A DNA stretch of 32,270 bases from Eubacteriales bacterium (GTDB lineage Bacteria; Bacillota; Clostridia; Lachnospirales; Lachnospiraceae). Of this stretch, positions 6,108-14,945 are shown piece after piece; within the stretch, counting starts at the first letter, position 1, and each line of letters begins with the position of its first letter. Under the pieces are notes generated by a model. It ran no database searches, had not been told where the DNA came from, and was given only the letters and a program-made list of their open reading frames with translations. The stretch covers positions 1-32,270 of the forward strand of contig JAUNGB010000064.1 in the NCBI GenBank assembly GCA_030524715.1, written 5' to 3'. A program made the position numbers and the translations under genes.

Positions 6108-8468
6108 ATGGAGAAACCAATCATCCGTATTTCCGTCAGGAATCTTGTAGAGTTTATTTTACGAAGCGGCGATCTGGACGCCCGCAGAGGTACCGGGGAT
6201 AAAGAAGCCATGCTAAAGGGAAGCCGCCTGCACAGAAAGATCCAGAAGCAGATGGGAAGCAATTACCGGGCAGAGGTTTCTTTGAAAAGAATCACAGAAT
6301 ACGACGACCTGATCCTTCAGGTGGAAGGCAGGGCTGACGGGATCCAGACAGAAGAGGATAAGGTGACCATTGATGAGATTAAGGGGATCTATGCCAATCC
6401 GGAGCATTTGAGCGAGCCGGTTATGGTACACCGTGCCCAGGCAATGTGCTATGCCAGGATTTATGCGGAAACAGAGCAGCTTGAGGAGATTGGGATCCAG
6501 ATGACCTATGTAAATCTGGATACGGAAGAAATCAGGCGTTTTCAGGAGACAATCTCCTATCAGGAGCTTGTACAGTGGTACCAGGAGCTTACGGACAAAT
6601 ATCATAAATGGCTGTCTTATCAGCTTAAATGGAAGAGACAGAGAAATGCCTCGATGGAGGGACTGGAATTTCCGTTTCCTTACCGGGAGGGCCAGAAAAA
6701 GATGGTATCAAGCGTATACCACACGATTTCGGCGGGAAAGCAGATTTTTATCCAGGCGCCTACCGGTGTGGGAAAGACCATGTCGACGGTGTTTCCAGCC
6801 GTCCGTGCTGTGGGGGAGGGAAAGGGAGAAACGATTTTTTATCTGACTGCCAAGACCATAACCAGAACCGTTGCGGAAGAGGCGTTTTCTATATTAGCGG
6901 AAAAAGGCCTGAAGTTTAAGGTGATTACCATTACCGCCAAGGAGAAACTCTGTTTCTGCGAAAAAACAGAATGTAATCCCATTGCCTGTCCCTATGCCAG
7001 AGGGCATTTTGACAGAGTAAATGACGCTGTTTTTGAACTATGGACGTCAGGACAGGCGTTCAACAGGGAAGCTTTAAGGGAACAGGCGGAGAAATGGCAG
7101 GTATGCCCTTTTGAAATGTGCCTGGATCTTGCCGTATGGGCAGATGCGGTCATCTGTGACTATAATTATGCTTTTGACCCAAATGTGCATTTGAAAAGGT
7201 TTTTTGGGGAAGGCGTTACCGGAAAATATATTTTTTTAATTGACGAAGCCCATAATCTTGTGGAGCGCGGACGGGAAATGTACAGCGCGTCCATCTGTAA
7301 AGAAGAGGTTATGGAGGTCAAAAAATTTATCAAACCTTATAGCCCGGGGCTTGCGAAGACTCTGGAGCGCGTAAATAAGCAGCTTTTAGAATTGAAAAAA
7401 GAATGTGATTCTTATATCGTAATGGAAAATCCCGGGACATTGCCTTTAAGCCTTCTCGCCGTACAGGGAGAGATGGATAAAATTCTGGAAGAGCCGCCCG
7501 GTCAGGAGGCGGTGGACGGAATCCTTGATTTTTATTTCCAGGTCAGGGATTTTTTGAGTATTGCAGAGCTGGTTGATGAGAGTTATGTGGTGTATGCGTC
7601 CCATGGGGAGGACGGAAGATTCCGTGTGAAGCTTTTTTGCGTTAATCCGGCAGGAAATCTGGAAAATTATCTTAAGAAGGGCGTCAGCGCCGTGTTTTTT
7701 TCCGCTACGCTGCTTCCGATGAACTATTACAGGAAGCTTTTGAGTACGCAGAAGGATGATTATGGAATCTATGTGACCTCGCCGTTTTCCAGAGAAAAGA
7801 GATGCATTTTAAACGGTGTGGATGTGAGCAGCCGTTATACAAGACGGAGTTATGAGGAATACCGCAGGATCGCAGAATATATTGCCCGTACCGTCTGGCA
7901 GAAAAAGGGAAATTATATGGTCTTCTTTCCTTCTTATAAGCTGATGGAAGCTGTATTGGAGGTTTATGAGTCAGAATTTTCTGTGGACTGGGTAAGGTGT
8001 ATCTGTCAGAGCGCATCGATGAATGAAAGGGAAAGAGAGTCCTTTCTGGAGGAATTTACAGAGCAGGAGGAAACACTTGTGGGCTTCTGCGTTATGGGAG
8101 GCGTTTTCTCCGAGGGGATAGATCTGATGGGAAACCGTCTTATCGGAGTGATCGTGGTGGGGACAGGGATTCCCCAGATCAGCCATGAGAGGGAGATATT
8201 GAAAAATTATTATGACCACAGAGGGGAGAACGGATTTGACTATGCATACCGTTATCCCGGGATGAATAAAGTGTTACAGGCAGCAGGAAGGGTGATCCGC
8301 ACCCAGGAGGATGTGGGCTGTATCCTGCTTCTTGACGACCGGTTCAACAGTGTACAGTACCGGAATCTGCTTCCGGTGGAATGGTCTGACTGCCGTAACT
8401 GCAGGCTGCATAGTGTAGAAAAGGAATTGAGAGACTTCTGGAATCGCGTTATGGCAAGCGATAAATAA
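6108..8468 (+). CDS. ATP-dependent DNA helicase, DinG/Rad3-type, with N-terminal RecB/Cas4-like nuclease domain
   Basis: A 786-aa protein. Residues about 1-150 resemble a PD-(D/E)XK nuclease: VEGRADGI near 71-78, then TIDEIKG near 87-93 with the expected acidic and lysine residues. The helicase follows: Walker A APTGVGKT near 218-225, a cysteine cluster (CFCEKTECNPIACPY plus WQVCPFEMC) likely to hold an XPD-type 4Fe-4S cluster, DEAH at 379-382, FFSATLLP, GGVFSEGIDLMG, and motif VI QAAGRVIRT. Such enzymes unwind 5'-3' at damaged or structured DNA. The ribosome binding site is weak. It follows the radical-SAM repair genes after 210 bp of hairpin repeats, so it may share or have its own transcript. 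The C terminus ends with a CRNCRLH motif. Confidence 0.9.
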   Translation: MEKPIIRISVRNLVEFILRSGDLDARRGTGDKEAMLKGSRLHRKIQKQMGSNYRAEVSLKRITEYDDLILQVEGRADGIQTEEDKVTIDEIKGIYANPEHLSEPVMVHRAQAMCYARIYAETEQLEEIGIQMTYVNLDTEEIRRFQETISYQELVQWYQELTDKYHKWLSYQLKWKRQRNASMEGLEFPFPYREGQKKMVSSVYHTISAGKQIFIQAPTGVGKTMSTVFPAVRAVGEGKGETIFYLTAKTITRTVAEEAFSILAEKGLKFKVITITAKEKLCFCEKTECNPIACPYARGHFDRVNDAVFELWTSGQAFNREALREQAEKWQVCPFEMCLDLAVWADAVICDYNYAFDPNVHLKRFFGEGVTGKYIFLIDEAHNLVERGREMYSASICKEEVMEVKKFIKPYSPGLAKTLERVNKQLLELKKECDSYIVMENPGTLPLSLLAVQGEMDKILEEPPGQEAVDGILDFYFQVRDFLSIAELVDESYVVYASHGEDGRFRVKLFCVNPAGNLENYLKKGVSAVFFSATLLPMNYYRKLLSTQKDDYGIYVTSPFSREKRCILNGVDVSSRYTRRSYEEYRRIAEYIARTVWQKKGNYMVFFPSYKLMEAVLEVYESEFSVDWVRCICQSASMNERERESFLEEFTEQEETLVGFCVMGGVFSEGIDLMGNRLIGVIVVGTGIPQISHEREILKNYYDHRGENGFDYAYRYPGMNKVLQAAGRVIRTQEDVGCILLLDDRFNSVQYRNLLPVEWSDCRNCRLHSVEKELRDFWNRVMASDK

Positions 8469-8516
8469 AAAAGCAGAGAGAAAAAAGCAGAGATCCTGAA
8501 AAAAATGCCAGAGTAC

Positions 8517-8544
8517 TTGACATATTAAAAATTTACGATATACT
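8517..8544 (+). promoter_or_regulatory. Predicted sigma-A promoter of glmS
   Basis: TTGACA (8517-8522), a 16-bp spacer and TATACT (8539-8544). This leaves a leader of about 145 nt that includes a family B repeat. No glmS-ribozyme core is visible. Confidence 0.7.
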
Positions 8545-8609
8545 TTACTATATTTTTGCTTTACTTTGTAAAAATGCCAGCAAATTTATATGCTGATTGT
8601 GCAAACGAT

Positions 8610-8672
8610 GTTACTGTTCACTCCCAGGCCTTACACTGGCTGCAAGGCTTGGAGCCAATAGCGTATAATTGC
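8610..8672. repeat. Family B palindromic repeat upstream of glmS
   Basis: It begins GTTACTGTTCACTCCC and contains CAGGCCTTACACTGGCTG and CAAGGCTTGG. It matches the copies at 10528 and 23513 over most of its length. It is bordered by a 9-bp direct repeat CAAACGATG (8602-8610 and 8673-8681), which may be a target-site duplication. It lies inside the glmS leader. Confidence 0.65.
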
Positions 8673-8698
8673 CAAACGATGATTAGGAGGTTAGTGCA

Positions 8699-10525
8699 AT
8701 GTGTGGAATTGTTGGATATATAGGTGAGAATCAGGCGGCTCCGATTCTTTTGGACGGACTTGCGAAGCTGGAATACAGGGGCTATGATTCTGCCGGAATT
8801 GCCATTTATGATGGGAATGAGATCAGGATGGAAAAGGTTATGGGGCGTTTGAAGGTTCTGGAAGAACTGACCCACGGAGGGGAAACTATGCCCGGATGCG
8901 CGGGAATCGGACATACAAGATGGGCGACCCATGGCTGTCCTTCGGACACCAATGCACATCCGCATTTTAATAAAGAACATTCTATTGTGGTCGTGCACAA
9001 TGGGATCATCGAAAACTATGCCAAGCTGAAAAGAAAGCTGGAGGCTAAGGGATATGAATTTCTTTCTGAAACGGATACGGAGGTTTTGGTCCACCTGCTG
9101 ACAGAATATTATGACGGGGATCCCATCGCCGCGATTGAAAGGGTTATGCGGCGTGTGGAGGGTTCCTATGCCCTGGGGATTATGTTTTTAGATCATCCTC
9201 ATCATATTTATGCGGCACGCAAGGACAGCCCGCTGATCGTAGGCGCCAGCCCTGTGGGAAATCTGATCGCTTCGGATGTGCCTGCGATTCTCCGTTACAC
9301 AAGAAATGTTTATTATATGGAAAACGAGGAGATCGTATGCCTTTCCAAAGAAAATATCAGATTTTTTAATATTGACGGTGATAAGCTGGAAAAAACTCCC
9401 ACAACTATCGATTGGGATATTGATGCGGCGGAAAAGGGCGGATATGAGCACTTTATGCTGAAGGAAATTTATGAACAGCCGAAAGCAGTTCGTGATACCA
9501 TCAGCCCCCGCCTGAAAAACAACGACGTAGTGATCGAAGAACTGGGGATGACGGACGACGAGCTCCGTGCGGTGCGCAAAATTTCTATCGTTGCCTGCGG
9601 TTCTGCTTACCATGCGGGAATTACCGGAAAATATGTCCTGGAGGGAATGGCGAGGATCCCGGTTGAGGTGGATCTTGCCAGTGAATTTCGTTACCGTAAC
9701 CCGATTTATGAAGAGGGGACGCTGGCAATTATCATCAGCCAGTCCGGAGAAACCGCGGATTCCCTTGCTGCTCTTCGGGAGGCAAAGAAGCATGGGGTTC
9801 GCGTGCTCGGCATTGTAAACGTAGTGGGAAGTTCAATTGCCAGGGAAGCAGATAATGTCATGTATACATGGGCTGGGCCGGAGATTTCTGTCGCCACCAC
9901 AAAAGCATACAGCGCTCAGATCGCCGCCTTGTATCTTCTTGCCATGAAATTTGCAAAGGTGAGGGGAACAGTAAGTCAGGAAGAATTTCTGAAAATGCAG
10001 TCAGATCTGGAGCAGCTTCCGGAGCAGATCGAAACACTGCTTGGCATGAAGGAGAAGATCCAGCGTTTTGCAAACCGTTATCTGGCTGCGGATCATATGT
10101 TCTTTATCGGAAGGGGAATTGACTATGCGATTTCTCTGGAAGGCTCTTTGAAGCTGAAAGAGATTTCTTACATCCATTCCGAGGCATATGCGGCCGGTGA
10201 GCTGAAGCATGGCACGATTTCACTGATCGAAGACGGAACTCTGGTGGTAGCCCTTGCCACTCAGGAAAATCTTTATCCCAAGACGATCAGCAATATTGTG
10301 GAAGTAAAGACAAGAGGCGCTTTTGTTATGGCCGTAACGAATTTCGGACATAAGGAAATCGAAAAAACTGCGGATTATGTGATTTACATTCCCAAGACCA
10401 ATCAGTTTTTTACAAATTCCCTGGCGATCATTCCTCTTCAGTTATTCGGCTATTATGTCTCTCTCGGACGCGGCCTGGATGTGGACAAACCAAGGAATCT
10501 GGCAAAATCCGTAACAGTGGAATAA
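8699..10525 (+). CDS. glmS: Glutamine-fructose-6-phosphate aminotransferase (isomerizing)
   Basis: A 608-aa enzyme converting fructose-6-phosphate and glutamine to glucosamine-6-phosphate, the entry step to UDP-GlcNAc and peptidoglycan. The N terminus MCGIVGYIG places the nucleophile Cys at position 2 after Met removal. RGYDSAGIA, GHTRWATHG and HNGIIEN complete the class II glutaminase domain. Two SIS domains follow (ACGSAYHAG, SQSGETADSLAAL; GRGIDYAISLEGSLKLKEISY), and the end DKPRNLAKSVTVE is the standard C-terminal tail. Length is normal. AGGAGG lies 9 bp upstream. The gene is flanked on both sides by family B repeats and appears monocistronic. Confidence 0.98.
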   Translation: MCGIVGYIGENQAAPILLDGLAKLEYRGYDSAGIAIYDGNEIRMEKVMGRLKVLEELTHGGETMPGCAGIGHTRWATHGCPSDTNAHPHFNKEHSIVVVHNGIIENYAKLKRKLEAKGYEFLSETDTEVLVHLLTEYYDGDPIAAIERVMRRVEGSYALGIMFLDHPHHIYAARKDSPLIVGASPVGNLIASDVPAILRYTRNVYYMENEEIVCLSKENIRFFNIDGDKLEKTPTTIDWDIDAAEKGGYEHFMLKEIYEQPKAVRDTISPRLKNNDVVIEELGMTDDELRAVRKISIVACGSAYHAGITGKYVLEGMARIPVEVDLASEFRYRNPIYEEGTLAIIISQSGETADSLAALREAKKHGVRVLGIVNVVGSSIAREADNVMYTWAGPEISVATTKAYSAQIAALYLLAMKFAKVRGTVSQEEFLKMQSDLEQLPEQIETLLGMKEKIQRFANRYLAADHMFFIGRGIDYAISLEGSLKLKEISYIHSEAYAAGELKHGTISLIEDGTLVVALATQENLYPKTISNIVEVKTRGAFVMAVTNFGHKEIEKTADYVIYIPKTNQFFTNSLAIIPLQLFGYYVSLGRGLDVDKPRNLAKSVTVE

Positions 10526-10527
10526 GT

Positions 10528-10592
10528 GCCGCTGTTTACTCACAAGCCCTGCACTGGCTGTAAGGCCATGACTGATAATGTATAACAGTAAC
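10528..10592. repeat. Family B palindromic repeat downstream of glmS
   Basis: It starts two bases after the glmS stop. CTGTTTACTCACAAGCCC, TGCACTGGCTGTAAGGCC and the end ATAACAGTAAC match the copies at 8610 and 23513. CTGTT and AACAG form the outer stem. It could work as the 3' hairpin of the glmS mRNA, since no separate terminator is visible. Confidence 0.65.
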
Positions 10593-10646
10593 GGATAATC
10601 ATATGGAAATAAGCATATGGAAAATACTGAATGTTAAGAAAAAGAA

Positions 10647-10675
10647 TTGCGCGCGGAGAAAAAACACGGTATACT
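10647..10675 (+). promoter_or_regulatory. Predicted promoter of the serine hydrolase gene
   Basis: TTGCGC (10647-10652), a 17-bp spacer and TATACT (10670-10675). The -35 is poor but the -10 is good. Confidence 0.5.
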
Positions 10676-10746
10676 TTAAAAACTAAATCTACTGTAGCGC
10701 TGCTCCGGTGCATCACACTCCGGGCAGTTGATAAGGGGAGAAGTAT

Positions 10747-12222
10747 ATGAGTAAACATAAGAAGATACGAAATACAGCAATCTCACTGTGCGCCGCTCTT
10801 TTGTGTATGATGGTTCCATATGGGACAGAGGCTTCCGTTGTTGTGCAGGGCAGCATGGGAAGCCTGAAATCCGTGACAGAGGAGTCGCAGGTTCTTTCCA
10901 TATCTGACGGAACCGGGAAATATCTGCTGAAAAGCGATGGGTTTTATTGCCTGAATGAGGATGGAACCCGGGCGGATAAACCGGGAATCCACTATTTTGA
11001 CCATTTTGTCATCGATGGTACGGAATTTAACGGATACTATTATCACGATGAGACAGGGAAATTTAAGGCAGGCAGCCCCCATATGGTATATATGAATAAA
11101 ATATCTCTGCTCACGGAGCAAAATGAACATTATGCATGGGCAAAGGTTTTTGACGGTTATTATATGGTGAATAATCTCGGGAAGCTTACGGCTTCACCTC
11201 AGATCCGGTATATGGATAATCTGGCATTGAACGGAAAAACCTTTAACGGCTATTATTATTTTGATGAAACCGGGCGGATGGTTACGGAGCCGGGGGTTCA
11301 CTACATAGATATGACCTCCAACGGACAGCGCTTTCAGGGGGATTATTACTTTGGAGGGACTGACGGGGTTCTGGTTCAGGAAAGCGGCGTCACACCGGAA
11401 GGTTTTCCTGTTGATGAAACCGGAAAAGTGGGAGAGATTGGAATGGAAAGCCTGCAGTCCCATCTGGAATCCATGCTCAGCGGTTATGAGGGCGAATGGA
11501 GCGTTTATGTGAAGGATCTGAATACAGAGGAAGAGATCCTTATCAATGATAAGTCCCTGTATTCCGCCAGTCTGATCAAAGCTTTTGTCATGGCAAAAAC
11601 TTATCAGGATATGGATGAGGTTCAGGAGCATGAGGGAGAGAAAATGAATGCTTCGCCGGACAGTGACGCAGTCAGGGCAAAGATAGATGATCTGCTTTGG
11701 AACATGATCACAGTCAGCGATAATGAGTCCAGTAATGAACTGGTCCGTCTGCAGTCAGAAAAGCTGGATTTTCTGGATGGAGCTGCAGAGACAAATAAAT
11801 ATCTGGAACAGGAAGGCTATACGAATACCACTGTCCAGCATACTCTTGCGCCTTCCAGCTCCCCGTCCATAGGGCTTGGCGGCAATAACAGAACGTCTGT
11901 CAGGGACTGCGGAATCCTTCTGGAGCGCATCTATAAAGGGGAATGCGTCAGTGAGGAAGCTTCGGCGGCAATGTTGGAGCTTTTGCTGAACCAGCAGGTG
12001 ACCTGGAAGATCCCTGAGGGATTGTCTGATGTGTCCGGGGATATTAAAATTGCCAATAAAACAGGAGAAACAACGGAAGACCAGCATGATATCGCTATTG
12101 TATACGGGGAGAAAACCACGTATATTCTCTGTGTGATGTCGGAGGGATGCCCCAGTGAAGATACAGCCATCAATAATATACGGGATATTTCCAGAAGCGT
12201 ATACTACTATCTGAATCTGTGA
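10747..12222 (+). CDS. Secreted serine hydrolase, class A beta-lactamase fold, with N-terminal wall-binding-like repeats
   Basis: A 491-aa exported protein. Residues 1-29 form a signal peptide. Residues about 55-225 hold imperfect aromatic/glycine repeats (FNGYYYHDETGKF, FNGYYYFDETGRM, FQGDYYFGGTDGV) like choline- or glucan-binding repeats. Residues about 235-491 form a penicillin-recognising hydrolase domain: SLIK (Ser275, Lys278), SDN at 324-326 and KTG at 438-440. I see no clear Glu166 omega-loop motif; the region reads APSSSPSIGLGGNNRTS. Hydrolysis of beta-lactams is therefore doubtful, and a wall-related or peptidase-like role is equally possible. It has its own promoter and is followed directly by a family A repeat. 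Confidence 0.85.
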   Translation: MSKHKKIRNTAISLCAALLCMMVPYGTEASVVVQGSMGSLKSVTEESQVLSISDGTGKYLLKSDGFYCLNEDGTRADKPGIHYFDHFVIDGTEFNGYYYHDETGKFKAGSPHMVYMNKISLLTEQNEHYAWAKVFDGYYMVNNLGKLTASPQIRYMDNLALNGKTFNGYYYFDETGRMVTEPGVHYIDMTSNGQRFQGDYYFGGTDGVLVQESGVTPEGFPVDETGKVGEIGMESLQSHLESMLSGYEGEWSVYVKDLNTEEEILINDKSLYSASLIKAFVMAKTYQDMDEVQEHEGEKMNASPDSDAVRAKIDDLLWNMITVSDNESSNELVRLQSEKLDFLDGAAETNKYLEQEGYTNTTVQHTLAPSSSPSIGLGGNNRTSVRDCGILLERIYKGECVSEEASAAMLELLLNQQVTWKIPEGLSDVSGDIKIANKTGETTEDQHDIAIVYGEKTTYILCVMSEGCPSEDTAINNIRDISRSVYYYLNL

Positions 12223-12225
12223 TAA

Positions 12226-12285
12226 ATCGCGCGGCAACCTGCGCGCATGAGCATGCAGCAAAGCGGAATGCGAATGTCCGCTTTA
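12226..12285 (+). repeat. Family A repeat, copy 2 (3' part)
   Basis: TCGCGCGGCAACCTGCGCGC and ATGAGCATGCAGC are followed by the core hairpin AAAGCGGA...TCCGCTTT. It matches positions about 5986-6046 but lacks the first hairpin. It starts 4 bp after the serine hydrolase stop codon. Confidence 0.75.
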
Positions 12286-12382
12286 CATCCGTTCATCGAA
12301 AAACATTCGGAATCTGCTCATTTTTTCAAAAATAGCCATATTCTTATGTCTGAACGAATATACGAAATAACAAAAAAATTGC

Positions 12383-12411
12383 TTGACCCTAACAAATTTT
12401 TAATATAGAAT
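12383..12411 (+). promoter_or_regulatory. Predicted promoter of ridA
   Basis: TTGACC (12383-12388), a 17-bp spacer and TAGAAT (12406-12411). Confidence 0.55.
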
Positions 12412-12456
12412 TAAAAAGAACGGAAATTTACAAAATCTGGAAGGGAGATATTTAGA

Positions 12457-12831
12457 ATGAAGGTTGTATATACCGATAAGGCGCCGGCAGCGATCGGACC
12501 ATATTCTCAGGCTATTATTTTGAATGACATTTTATTTACATCAGGACAGATCCCGGTAGATCCGGCGACCGGAGAAATTGCGGGAGATACCATTGAAGTA
12601 CAGGCAGATCAGGTGATGAGGAATCTCGGCGCAGTTCTTAAGGAAGCTGGTACAAGCTTTGAAAATGCGGTAAAGACTACCTGCTTTTTGGCAGATATGG
12701 GCGACTTTGCAGCATTTAATGAGGTTTATGCGAAATACTTTGTTAATAAACCGGCACGTTCCTGTGTCGCAGTAAAGACACTGCCGAAGAATGTGCTCTG
12801 CGAAGTGGAAGTTATCGCGGCGATCAAATAA
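12457..12831 (+). CDS. ridA: RidA family enamine/imine deaminase
   Basis: A 124-aa protein of the YjgF/YER057c/UK114 family, which hydrolyses reactive 2-aminoacrylate and similar enamines released by PLP enzymes. Family signatures are complete: APAAIGPYSQA near residues 9-19, FTSGQIPVDP, and the C-terminal PARSCVAVKTLPKNVLCEVEVIA, which holds the substrate-binding Arg and the catalytic-site Glu. Length is typical. AAGGGAG precedes the ATG. It is a single-gene unit between its own promoter and a terminator. Confidence 0.96.
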   Translation: MKVVYTDKAPAAIGPYSQAIILNDILFTSGQIPVDPATGEIAGDTIEVQADQVMRNLGAVLKEAGTSFENAVKTTCFLADMGDFAAFNEVYAKYFVNKPARSCVAVKTLPKNVLCEVEVIAAIK

Positions 12832-12888
12832 TAAAATCAGCAGATTTATAAGGTTTATAAAGAAAAGTCTCCGGGAAGCGGAGGCTGG

Positions 12889-12942
12889 AATCCTCCTGAA
12901 GCAGGCAGGGCAATGTCCGGAACTGTTTCAGGAGGATTTTTA
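12889..12942 (+). terminator. Rho-independent terminator after ridA
   Basis: AATCCTCCTGAA (12889-12900) pairs perfectly with TTCAGGAGGATT (12927-12938), followed by TTTAG. The loop is about 26 nt. Confidence 0.8.
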
Positions 12943-12990
12943 GTTACTTTTGGTTTTGCTAAATTGTTTGGAAACCAGAGGCGTGAGACA

Positions 12991-13019
12991 TTGCTTTTTA
13001 GTGGAAAATCATGTATAAT
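12991..13019 (+). promoter_or_regulatory. Predicted sigma-A promoter of the egsA-rlmB operon
   Basis: TTGCTT (12991-12996), a 17-bp spacer ending in TG, and TATAAT (13014-13019). Confidence 0.72.
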
Positions 13020-13125
13020 AGCAAACTGTAGCAGTGTATCCGAAAAGAAACGGAACACTGGAAATGATCGGGGATAGGATACCCGTGTTATAAAAATGAA
13101 AAGAAAGTCAGGAGGAGATAATTAC

Positions 13126-14400
13126 ATGCGAGTCGATACGGATGATTTTGCCCGACCTTGCGGGTGCGGGAAGGAGCACCACATAGACGTTCAGGAGATT
13201 TTGATTGAAGAAGGAGCCATTGAGGCGCTGGAAGAGGCCATGAATGATGGGTTCCTGAAGGAATACATTTCTCCGCTGCTCATCTGTGACACAAACACGT
13301 ATAAGGTGACAGAAGAAATCATGGAGGAGATTTATGACCGCTGCCAGGTAATCGTTCTGGAGGCAGAAGGTCTCCATGCAGATAACTATGCCGTTGAAAT
13401 TGTAGAAAACAATATGGAAGAGGATATTGACCTGATCCTGGCGGTAGGAGCCGGAACCATTCATGATATCAGCCGTTATCTTGCGTACCAGTATAAAATA
13501 CCGTTTATTTCTGTACCCACCGCTGCAAGTGTTGACGGATTCGTATCTACGGTAGCAGCTATGACCTGGGATGGCCTGAAGAAGACAATGCCTGCGGCTG
13601 CCCCCATGGCAGTATTTGCTGATACCAATATCTTCGCAAAAGCGCCGAAGCGCCTGAATGCTTCCGGCGTCTCTGATTTGTTAGGAAAATATATTTGTCT
13701 GGCAGACTGGAAGATCGCCCATCTGCTGACGGGAGAGTATTACTGTGAGTATGTTGTGGAGCTTGAGGAACGGGCGTTAAAAACAGTCCGCTCCTGTCTG
13801 CGCTCCATTGCGGCAGGGGATGAGGAAAGCTGTGAAAAGCTTATGTACGCACTGGTGCTGTCCGGCCTTGCCATGCAGATGGTGGGGAATTCCCGCCCTG
13901 CTTCCTGTGCGGAGCATCATATGTCTCACCTGTGGGAAATGGAAGTGATTAACGGGCATCTGGACGCCCTTCACGGAGAGAAGGTTTCTGTGGGGATGGT
14001 TCTGGTGCTCAGAGAATACAAACGCATTGCCCGCGCCATTCGGCAGGGAAGATGCTATGTGAAGCCTTATGAGGCTCAGGATGAGGCGCTTCTTGAAGAA
14101 ACCTTCGGAAAGAAAGGTCTTCTTGACGGTATCCGTAAAGAGAATGAGCCGGAACTTTTAAAGCAGATCAGTCCCCAGAGGCTGGAATATTGTCTGGATG
14201 AAATTGCGGATATCATTGAAGAACTCCCGGATGAAGAGAGCCTTCTCCATATGCTGGATAAAGCAGGAGCCAAGAGCAGCGTTTACGATATCGGTTTGAG
14301 CAGCGATATTATTCCTTTAAGTCTCAGGCTGTCCCCGTATGTCAGAAGACGTTTAAGCTTTCTGCGTATAAGTAAGATGCTGCAGATTAAAGGAGAATGA
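13126..14400 (+). CDS. egsA: sn-Glycerol-1-phosphate dehydrogenase (AraM/EgsA family)
   Basis: A 424-aa NAD(P)-dependent, metal-requiring dehydrogenase that reduces dihydroxyacetone phosphate to sn-glycerol-1-phosphate, the archaeal-type lipid backbone. The bacterial homologue in Bacillus (AraM/EgsA) feeds heptaprenylglyceryl phosphate synthesis. Visible motifs are the nucleotide-binding [23 protein letters not shown], and metal ligands in [11 protein letters not shown] (Asp), AEHHMSH (His) and LHGEKVSVG (His). The start at 13126 is set by AGGAGGAGA; an in-frame ATG at 13096 has no such site. The N terminus carries an unusual PCGCGKEHH cluster. It overlaps the region just before ispF, so it is coupled to an isoprenoid-pathway gene. 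Confidence 0.88.
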   Translation: MRVDTDDFARPCGCGKEHHIDVQEILIEEGAIEALEEAMNDGFLKEYISPLLICDTNTYKVTEEIMEEIYDRCQVIVLEAEGLHADNYAVEIVENNMEEDIDLILAVGAGTIHDISRYLAYQYKIPFISVPTAASVDGFVSTVAAMTWDGLKKTMPAAAPMAVFADTNIFAKAPKRLNASGVSDLLGKYICLADWKIAHLLTGEYYCEYVVELEERALKTVRSCLRSIAAGDEESCEKLMYALVLSGLAMQMVGNSRPASCAEHHMSHLWEMEVINGHLDALHGEKVSVGMVLVLREYKRIARAIRQGRCYVKPYEAQDEALLEETFGKKGLLDGIRKENEPELLKQISPQRLEYCLDEIADIIEELPDEESLLHMLDKAGAKSSVYDIGLSSDIIPLSLRLSPYVRRRLSFLRISKMLQIKGE

Positions 14401-14402
14401 AT

Positions 14403-14876
14403 ATGCGCGTAGGAATGGGGTATGATGTACATAAGCTGGCGGAGGGAAGGGATCTGATCCTTGGGGGAGTGAAAATCCCCTGGGAAAAGGGGCTTCTTGG
14501 ACATTCTGACGCGGATGTGCTGATACATGCAGTGATGGACGCCCTTTTGGGAGCTGCCGCGCTGGGCGATATCGGGAAGCATTTCCCGGATACGGACCCT
14601 GCATATAAGGGAATCTCCAGTATAAAGCTTTTGCAGCATGTGGCAGGACTGCTCAGGGAAAACGGATATACGGTAGGGAATATTGACGCTACGATCATTG
14701 CCCAGAAGCCTAAGATGGCGCCGCATATTCCGCAAATGAGGAAAAATATGGCGGAGGCCCTGGGAATCATGGAGTCACAGCTTAATATTAAAGCAACCAC
14801 CGAGGAAGGGCTCGGCTTTACAGGAAAAGGCGAGGGAATCGCTTCCCAGGCAATCTGTCTTTTGGAAAATGCCTGA
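14403..14876 (+). CDS. ispF: 2-C-methyl-D-erythritol 2,4-cyclodiphosphate synthase
   Basis: A 157-aa enzyme of the MEP isoprenoid pathway, cyclising CDP-ME 2-phosphate to MEc[14 protein letters not shown] supplies the metal-binding Asp-X-His, [20 protein letters not shown] the third ligand and substrate loop, [11 protein letters not shown] the next conserved block, and [11 protein letters not shown] the CMP-binding C-terminal motif. Length is normal. The start at 14403 gives normal spacing from AAAGGAG; the ATG at 14397 overlapping the egsA stop is too close to it. Confidence 0.97.
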   Translation: MRVGMGYDVHKLAEGRDLILGGVKIPWEKGLLGHSDADVLIHAVMDALLGAAALGDIGKHFPDTDPAYKGISSIKLLQHVAGLLRENGYTVGNIDATIIAQKPKMAPHIPQMRKNMAEALGIMESQLNIKATTEEGLGFTGKGEGIASQAICLLENA

Positions 14877-14945
14877 AATTCTCGGGCATACTCACGAAAG
14901 ACCGGTATCATGGGATTAACGGAACGGAATTGGAGGAAAGAGAAC

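Noticed and set aside
8545-8698. Possible glmS ribozyme in the glmS leader
   Set aside because: I looked for the conserved core (AGCGCC at the cleavage site and the GAAGUUGACGAGG-like pseudoknot region) and did not see it. The region holds a promoter and a family B repeat instead.
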